In this document: piece after piece, positions 32,349 through 36,915 of the stretch | Position numbering within the stretch: the stretch's first letter is position 1 | Layout: each line of letters starts with the position of its first letter | From: an uncultured beta proteobacterium | Lineage (GTDB): Bacteria; Pseudomonadota; Gammaproteobacteria; Burkholderiales; SG8-41 | Direction: 5' to 3' | Assembly: GCA_903893565.1 (NCBI GenBank) | Contig: CAITMU010000117.1 | Coordinates: 1 to 36,915 of the forward strand | Length of the DNA stretch: 36,915 bases | Made by a program: the position numbers and the translations under genes | Notes under the pieces: model-generated | What the model was told of the DNA's origin: nothing | The model's database searches: none | Seen by the model: only the letters and a program-made list of their open reading frames with translations

Positions 32349-33048
32349 ATTCGATCGTTGTATTTTGCCGTTTTTGAGCACTCTCGTGGTAGCAGGATGG
32401 GCGAGCTTTGGCGTGGGCTTTGCGCTCGAGGCGGTTGCGGCAGAGGGGGAGAAAACTTATAAGAATTACTGTATTGCCTGTCATGATAGTGGTATTGGGC
32501 AAGCGCCGCGACTCGGCGTGAGCCTGGATTGGGCTGAGAGAACGAAACGCGGACGATTAGCCCTATATAACGCAGCGCTTCAAGGGATCGCATCAACTGC
32601 GATGGGAGCCAAGGGCGGTTTTAGCCAATTGTCGGACGAGCAGGTCAAACAGGTAGTGGACTTTATGCTTGAAAAAATTGACTTTATAGAGCCCCCCTCA
32701 GCGACTCTGTTACAGAGCCAAGGTTCTGCCTTACCCTCTTTCGTTGTTCAAAATCTTCCCGTCAAAGTAGTAGTGCCGTTTGAAAGCGATGCGCTATTAT
32801 TAAAAAAAGTCAGTGAGCGCTTAACCCAACAATTGACCCCACAGGGCACCATTGAATGGCTTGACGGGGAAGCGCTCTTAAGACCACTAAATATCCGTAT
32901 AACGGTTAATCACCAAGTCGTTATATTATCGGGGGCTGTCGCCAAATCAGAATGGATCAGTCAAGCTCCTGTCGTGGCTTTATCCGTTCTGGGTGTCATT
33001 CGGGTGGACGATCGATTGATCAGTACGGGGATGCTAGATTTTGATTAA
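32341..33048 (+). CDS. Exported cytochrome c with C-terminal BON-like domain
   Basis: 235-aa protein with a signal peptide (core L-S-T-L-V-V-A-G-W, then A-V-A-A near residue 34), a c5-type mono-heme domain (C44-I-A-C-H48, and M-G-A-K-G-G-F-S-Q-L-S-D supplying the distal Met), and a C-terminal segment from about 140 to 235 that looks like a BON domain (I-T-V-N-H-Q-V-V-I-L-S-G-A-V, ending V-I-R-V-D-D-R-L-I). The heme region is periplasmic; BON domains are thought to bind membranes or other ligands. The ATG overlaps the hydrolase stop, so translation is coupled. Likely an electron carrier for a periplasmic dehydrogenase; the partner is not visible here. The BON assignment rests on pattern only. 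Confidence 0.8.
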   Translation: MLKFDRCILPFLSTLVVAGWASFGVGFALEAVAAEGEKTYKNYCIACHDSGIGQAPRLGVSLDWAERTKRGRLALYNAALQGIASTAMGAKGGFSQLSDEQVKQVVDFMLEKIDFIEPPSATLLQSQGSALPSFVVQNLPVKVVVPFESDALLLKKVSERLTQQLTPQGTIEWLDGEALLRPLNIRITVNHQVVILSGAVAKSEWISQAPVVALSVLGVIRVDDRLISTGMLDFD

Positions 33049-33083
33049 ATGAACGTTGAGTCTGCTTCGCACATCTAGGGACA

Positions 33084-33755
33084 TTGAGCTTGAGAAAAAA
33101 AATTAGCTTGGCGGTGCTCGATATGGCTGGCACAACGGTTCAGGATCGGGGAGAAGTTGAAAAAGCATTTTCTATGGCATTGGCTCAATTTGGAATCCCT
33201 GCTACGACCGAAGCAATCAATGCGGTTAGAGGGGTAGCCAAGCAAGAAGCCATAGCCACCTTGATCAAACCCTATGAGTCGGTGAATGAATCTCGTGTCG
33301 CACTCATTTTTGAAATGTTCAAAAGTAATTTAATGGAAGTATTTGTGCGAGAGGCACAACCCATCGATGGTGCATACGACACCCTTTGTTGGTTAAAAAA
33401 ACAGGGGATCCATGCGGTATTAAATACTGGTTTTGACAGACACTTAAGTCATCAACTGTTGCATACGCTGGGGTGGATGGACCTGATAGATGGGGTAGTG
33501 TGTAGTGAGGATGTTCCGTTGGGGCGACCAGCGCCTTATATGATTTTTCGTGCGATGGAGTTAAGTCAGAGTCTTAACATGCAGGAAGTCATGAGCGTCG
33601 GTGATACAGTCTCAGATCTACAAGCCGCGCATAACGCCGGTGTTGGATTGAGTGTTGGAGTATTAACGGGAGCGCACAGCAAAGAAAAATTGCTCCTTCA
33701 ACCGCATACCATACTCCTTTCCAGTGTGGCAGAAATTCCTGCTTTGTTAGCCTAA
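33084..33755 (+). CDS. HAD hydrolase, phosphonatase (PhnX)-like
   Basis: Cytoplasmic HAD-superfamily phosphatase (223 aa). Motif I is L-D13-M-A-G-T-T-V, typical of the phosphonoacetaldehyde hydrolase-like branch. Motif II lies near L-N-T-G-F-D, and the C-terminal V-G-D-T-V-S-D-L-Q-A binds Mg. The start is probably the TTG at 33084 with AGGGA close upstream; a TTG at 33090 is possible. No other phosphonate genes are nearby, so the substrate may be another small phosphate ester. It is the last gene before a strong intrinsic terminator. Confidence 0.85.
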   Translation: MSLRKKISLAVLDMAGTTVQDRGEVEKAFSMALAQFGIPATTEAINAVRGVAKQEAIATLIKPYESVNESRVALIFEMFKSNLMEVFVREAQPIDGAYDTLCWLKKQGIHAVLNTGFDRHLSHQLLHTLGWMDLIDGVVCSEDVPLGRPAPYMIFRAMELSQSLNMQEVMSVGDTVSDLQAAHNAGVGLSVGVLTGAHSKEKLLLQPHTILLSSVAEIPALLA

Positions 33756-33756
33756 T

Positions 33757-33792
33757 CGAGAGCCCCCCAGTGAGGGGCCCCTCGTTTTTTTT
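33757..33792 (+). terminator. Rho-independent terminator
   Basis: CGAG/CTCG and GCCCC/GGGGC form a GC-rich stem with a small internal loop and the apical loop CCAGTGA, followed at once by eight Ts (33785-33792). It begins right after the HAD gene stop and ends the plus-strand run. It is the clearest intrinsic terminator in the window. Confidence 0.8.
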
Positions 33793-33803
33793 GATGGGGA
33801 GAT

Positions 33804-35039
33804 TTATTTTTTAACTCGCCCTTTCCCTTTAGAGGGACGCTCTGCACGCAGTACGTCGCTGAGCCATTTCCAAGATGCAGGCCCCCATTCCCGTTCATTG
33901 CGCGCTGCGATGTGTCCGTCGTCCGGGTATACCCGTGCGACGCGGCCCGTGGGGGGGCCACTTTCCAATGCCATGTAAAGGTTGCCAATGGGAGTCAGGT
34001 GGTCTTGCTTGCCGTTAACCAAGTACATGGGCATCGTTAAATTATCGAGTAAACCATTATCTTTGAGTGACCAAAGAAGAAAATCTTTTCGCTGATCTTT
34101 TTCAGTTAATACAAATTTCTTGGGTTTAGTTCCCTTAGGACCAAACCAGTTCGTTTTGGCTCTTTTTTCTGCCATGTGGCGCAGTTCGGCGCGCTCTTCG
34201 GCAGTTCCCCAGTAACCCACTCCTCCCGGCGCACACGAAATGAGACCTTTAATGCGTTTGTCTTGTGCGGCTAATCGCATCACCCACAAGCCCCCGCGGC
34301 TGACACCAAAGGCGCCTAATCGATTGCCATCGATCTCCGGGCGTGATTGCAGCGCATCCAAGGCGGCTTGCCAAGCGATGATAGCCTCAGGCGAATGCGC
34401 AAAACTGGTTTGTCCCGTACCCGGGGCATCCACGACCAAGGCAGCCATGCCTTCGCGTGTTGCGCCATCGGCATATTTTTCACGGTCTTCTTTGTACATA
34501 TCACCCCCGCACATGACCAGCACAGCAGGCACTTTGTGTTTGGCGGAAGCACCGGGGGGTAATCGTAAATACCCTACGGCTTCTTTCCCATTGCGTTTGA
34601 TGCGTAATTCAATTTGTGGCTCGTCACGTAGTGCTGTGGCTTTTCGGAAGCAATCGAGATATTTTTGATAGGAATGCGCTTTAATCGGACTCATGTTGGG
34701 TGGGCATATCGCCGAGCCTGAGTGGTAGGGGGCCGGAAAACGAGCCAGGGAATAAAAGGTCTTGGCTTCAAGGAAATTTTTTCTTGCCTTGGCTTTGTCT
34801 CCTCTAGCGAGGGCTTTTTCTGCGACGCTTTCAAAGCGTGCGGCTACAGCACTCCAAGCCGGCACCCAATGTTCGTCCTCAGTACTTTTCAAGGTGGCAA
34901 CGGTATCGATGAGGGCTTGCAGATCATCGACAAGATTAAACCAGCGACGATAAAAACCACCGATCGTGACCGAAAAAGGATCTTCGTCGGCACGCACCGG
35001 AAGCGAGGCAAGTAAAGCGGTTTTATTCGGTTTTTTCAT
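33804..35039 (-). CDS. FrsA/dihydropseudooxynicotine hydrolase-like alpha/beta hydrolase
   Basis: Alpha/beta hydrolase of 411 aa with a helical N-terminal region of about 130 residues preceding the catalytic domain, as in the FrsA and 2,6-dihydropseudooxynicotine hydrolase group that cleaves C-C or ester bonds. Nucleophile Ser248 in G-V-S-R-G-G, acid Asp in N-G-K-Q-D-H-L-T-P (about 346), His in D-D-G-H-I-A (about 376). A strong GGGGAG ribosome binding site before the ATG. The basic C-terminal tail (P-S-K-G-K-G-R-V-K-K) is unusual. It converges with the terminated plus-strand run and is a single-gene unit. Substrate unknown. Confidence 0.87.
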   Translation of the reverse strand: MKKPNKTALLASLPVRADEDPFSVTIGGFYRRWFNLVDDLQALIDTVATLKSTEDEHWVPAWSAVAARFESVAEKALARGDKAKARKNFLEAKTFYSLARFPAPYHSGSAICPPNMSPIKAHSYQKYLDCFRKATALRDEPQIELRIKRNGKEAVGYLRLPPGASAKHKVPAVLVMCGGDMYKEDREKYADGATREGMAALVVDAPGTGQTSFAHSPEAIIAWQAALDALQSRPEIDGNRLGAFGVSRGGLWVMRLAAQDKRIKGLISCAPGGVGYWGTAEERAELRHMAEKRAKTNWFGPKGTKPKKFVLTEKDQRKDFLLWSLKDNGLLDNLTMPMYLVNGKQDHLTPIGNLYMALESGPPTGRVARVYPDDGHIAARNEREWGPASWKWLSDVLRAERPSKGKGRVKK

Positions 35040-35251
35040 TTTTTCTCCCCATATTTAAAAAAGAGTGCCTAGGCCATTGTCAGTAGATGAGGCCCAGAAT
35101 CTGATGCTATAGTGTATCTTTTAGCTGAGTCGCTCTATCTATATTACTGGCTGAGCGACATTTATACCACTGTAGGCTATTTTAAAAAATATAAAAAAAT
35201 ATCGCGCGCGCTCTTTTTCCTTTGTGTGCGGATCTGTCGGGGTTAAGGTTC

Positions 35252-36004
35252 ATGAAAACTGAAGTCGATATCGTGCGTGGCTGGATGAATCAAGCTCAGC
35301 GGATTGTTGTGCTCACGGGTGCTGGTATTTCAACGGACTCTGGAATTCCTGATTTTCGTGGGCCGCAGGGGGTTTGGACGACTAACCCTTTAGCAGAAAA
35401 AATGTCTGATATCCATTTTTATGTTTCAGACCCTGAAGTGCGTAAACTGTCTTGGCAAAACCGGTTAAATAGTCCTGCCTGGACGGCAAGGCCCAATAGT
35501 GGGCACCAGGCGATCGTTCAATTGCAAGATCGAAAAAAATTACATGCCATCATCACCCAAAATATTGATGGCTTGCATCAAATTTCCGGTATAGAGCCTG
35601 AAAAAGTCATTGAGGTGCACGGCACTTTAAGACGGGTGATGTGTTTAGGTTGTGGGTGGCGAGATGTCATGGAAAAGGCATTGGAGCGGGTGCGTGCCGG
35701 TGAGTGTGATCCCTTGTGTCATACCTGCGGAGGCCTTTTAAAAAGCGACACCATTTCGTTTGGCCAGGCCCTGATCCCTGAGGTGATTGAGCATGCGATG
35801 CAAGTGGCCAAAGAAGCGGATCTTTTATTAGCAGTGGGCTCGACCTTGAGGGTGTATCCAGTTGCAGGCGTCGTGCCCTTGGCCAAGGAGTCTGGCGCCC
35901 GCTTGGTGATTTTAAATAATCAGCCGACCCCTTTTGATTCAATGGCGGATGCTTGTCTTAAGGCCTCGATTGCGGAGTTATTGCCTTTTTTATGTGAATC
36001 GTAA
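35252..36004 (+). CDS. Sir2-family NAD-dependent protein deacylase (sirtuin)
   Basis: Sirtuin (250 aa from the ATG at 35252; a TTG at 35222 would add ten residues). Motifs: G-A-G-I-S-T-D-S-G-I-P-D-F-R-G for NAD, T-Q-N-I-D-G-L-H, catalytic His in E-V-H-G-T-L, a zinc knuckle made of C-L-G-C and C-H-T-C, and V-G-S-T-L-R-V-Y-P-V-A-G. It removes acyl groups from lysines using NAD. The zinc-type layout with D-x-I-S-F-G-Q suits bacterial deacetylases. AAGG is only a few bases from the ATG. It may regulate acyl-CoA synthetases such as those in this window (inference). Confidence 0.93.
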   Translation: MKTEVDIVRGWMNQAQRIVVLTGAGISTDSGIPDFRGPQGVWTTNPLAEKMSDIHFYVSDPEVRKLSWQNRLNSPAWTARPNSGHQAIVQLQDRKKLHAIITQNIDGLHQISGIEPEKVIEVHGTLRRVMCLGCGWRDVMEKALERVRAGECDPLCHTCGGLLKSDTISFGQALIPEVIEHAMQVAKEADLLLAVGSTLRVYPVAGVVPLAKESGARLVILNNQPTPFDSMADACLKASIAELLPFLCES

Positions 36005-36092
36005 AAAGAGTGATATTTCGTCGATCAAACTGGTTAATAAAAAAATAGGCAAGGCGACAAATGGCAATGTTTTTAACCTAAGGAGTTTATTG

Positions 36093-36683
36093 ATGAAAGT
36101 GTATTTGGCCAAAGTATCGGGAAATGCTTATAAGTTAAGAATTTTATTATCTTTATTGAAAGTGCCCCACGAAGTGGTTTGGCTGGACTTTGCTAATAAA
36201 GAACATAAATCGGCAGCTTACTTAAAAATTAACCCACGCGGAGAGGTACCTGCTCTGGAAGATCATGGTCACATGATTTGGGATTCTGCCGCTTGTTTGG
36301 TCTACGTGGCGCGTCAATATGGCTCAGAGCAGTGGTTGCCCACCGATCCCTTAGGGCTGGCAGAAGTGATGCAATGGCTTGCGCTTTCGGCAACTGAACT
36401 GCAATGTGGCTTGCAATATGCGCGACGCTTATTGGTGTTAGGTCGTCGAACGCTGGGCACGCTCGAAGAGGGACAAAATTTTGGCCGTTTAGCGCTCGAC
36501 GTTGTGGAAACGCATCTAAAAACCCACGAGTGGTTGGCTTTGGGGCGCCCCACTATCGCAGAGCCGGCTTGTTTTCCCTATATCGAGACAGCACCGGAAT
36601 CACAGGTCGCGTTGGAGTCTTATCCTGCGATCATTCAATGGATGCAGCGGTGCAGGCAATTGCCTGGTTGGATCGATCGATAG
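36093..36683 (+). CDS. Glutathione S-transferase family protein
   Basis: GST (196 aa) with the N-terminal thioredoxin-fold domain (M-K-V-Y-L-A-K-V-S-G-N-A-Y-K-L-R) in which Ser9 or Asn11 may activate glutathione, the cis-Pro block G-E-V-P-A-L, and E/D-S-A at W-D-S-A-A-C-L-V-Y-V-A-R-Q-Y. The helical C-terminal domain ends with the usual P-x-x-x-x-W-M-Q-R-C. The ATG at 36093 follows AAGGAG by 7 bases; the longer frame from 35934 overlaps the sirtuin and is not used. Function could be detoxification or a dehalogenase/isomerase-type step; not resolvable. Confidence 0.9.
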   Translation: MKVYLAKVSGNAYKLRILLSLLKVPHEVVWLDFANKEHKSAAYLKINPRGEVPALEDHGHMIWDSAACLVYVARQYGSEQWLPTDPLGLAEVMQWLALSATELQCGLQYARRLLVLGRRTLGTLEEGQNFGRLALDVVETHLKTHEWLALGRPTIAEPACFPYIETAPESQVALESYPAIIQWMQRCRQLPGWIDR

Positions 36684-36900
36684 GGTTATCCTATGAGGGC
36701 CTCAGTGGCTCATTGGTTTAGGTAGTATGTTGTGCCGATGGTAAAAATTGTTTTGAGCCTTGCCAACCACGATCCGTGCATGCTCACTGATAGGAGTAAT
36801 GTTAACGATAAGCGTTACGGAAGGAAAACGGTATAGCAAAAGAGTGAAAAAAGAAAAAATTCTAATCATTCGACGGTTTTTTAAGCTGAGGAGGCTAAAA

Positions 36901-36915
36901 ATGAAATACGGACCA
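36901..36915 (+). CDS. Start of a gene cut by the window end
   Basis: ATG at 36901 follows an excellent GAGGAGG ribosome binding site by about 6 bases. Only five codons (M-K-Y-G-P) remain before the sequence ends, so no product can be assigned. The preceding 217 bases contain no other gene. Confidence 0.6.

Noticed and set aside
34240..34668. 142-codon plus-strand ORF inside the FrsA-like hydrolase
   Set aside because: It is antisense to a gene with a complete catalytic triad and ribosome binding site; the translation is low-complexity with no family features.
35934..36683. 249-aa GST with a long N-terminal extension
   Set aside because: It overlaps the sirtuin coding region; AAGGAG before the ATG at 36093 gives a normal-length GST.
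1..36915. Mobile elements, CRISPR arrays, tRNA or rRNA genes, including a selC tRNA
   Set aside because: No transposase or integrase reading frame, spaced direct repeats, cloverleaf-like sequence or rRNA-like stretch was found by eye on either strand. A covariance-model search would be needed to exclude a tRNA firmly.

Overview
The window looks like chromosomal DNA of a betaproteobacterium, most likely Burkholderiales, with moderate base composition. The main evidence is seven separate Bug-type periplasmic solute receptors (the TctC/Bug family of tripartite tricarboxylate transport), an expansion typical of Bordetella/Cupriavidus-like genomes, mixed with acyl-CoA, UbiD, amidohydrolase and aconitase-like catabolic genes. 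No rRNA, tRNA, CRISPR, transposase, phage gene or replication origin was seen. The lineage call is an inference from gene content.

The standout is at 16014-17132. Two adjacent genes for exported thioredoxin-fold proteins are each interrupted by one in-frame TGA, and each TGA sits exactly where the family has its catalytic cysteine. The first is a TlpA/ResA-like thioredoxin with W-A-T-W-U-D-V-C in place of W-A-T-W-C-x-x-C. The second is an AhpC/TSA peroxiredoxin with T-N-L-U-T in place of T-x-x-C-T. Both are best read as selenoproteins (184 and 182 aa). A bacterial-SECIS-like hairpin follows the first UGA at the expected distance, and a weaker candidate follows the second. The peroxiredoxin contains no cysteine, so it must be reduced by another protein, and its U-x-x-C neighbour is the obvious candidate. 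Elsewhere in the window TGA ends ordinary genes (stops at 13430-13432 and 21281-21283, and on the minus strand at 22403-22405), so it is not a general sense codon.

Layout. 1-4096: small unknown protein, Bug receptor, MFS exporter (minus), D-2-hydroxyacid dehydrogenase. 4271-5505: unknown 185-aa protein (minus) and a nearly gene-free stretch. 5506-9900 (minus): MFS transporter, two Bug receptors and a UxuA/mannonate dehydratase-like enzyme, probably one transcription unit. 10033-15908 (plus): ADP-forming-type acyl-CoA synthetase, acyl-CoA dehydrogenase, SDR dehydrogenase and UbiD-type decarboxylase, a likely carboxylic-acid catabolic cluster. 16014-17132: the selenoprotein pair. 17173-19205 (minus): amidohydrolase and Bug receptor. 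19536-21283 (plus): a second amidohydrolase translationally coupled to a Bug receptor. 21318-23338 (minus): isocitrate-lyase/PEP-mutase-family enzyme and Bug receptor. 23471-28324 (plus): a second lyase of that family, LeuC-like and LeuD-like dehydratase subunits, Bug receptor and pirin. 28431-33755 (plus): AMP-forming acyl-CoA ligase, MmgE/PrpD protein, alpha/beta hydrolase, cytochrome c-BON protein and HAD hydrolase, ending in a clear intrinsic terminator. 33804-35039 (minus): FrsA-like alpha/beta hydrolase. 35252-36683: sirtuin and glutathione S-transferase. At 36901 a further gene begins and runs off the window.

Read as a whole, this is an accessory catabolic region for organic acids, in which uptake receptors are interleaved with enzymes that activate, decarboxylate, hydrolyse, dehydrate and cleave carboxylates. 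Substrates cannot be named from sequence alone. No TctA/TctB membrane subunits and no selenocysteine machinery (selA, selB, selC, selD) lie in the window, so both must be encoded elsewhere if the calls are right.
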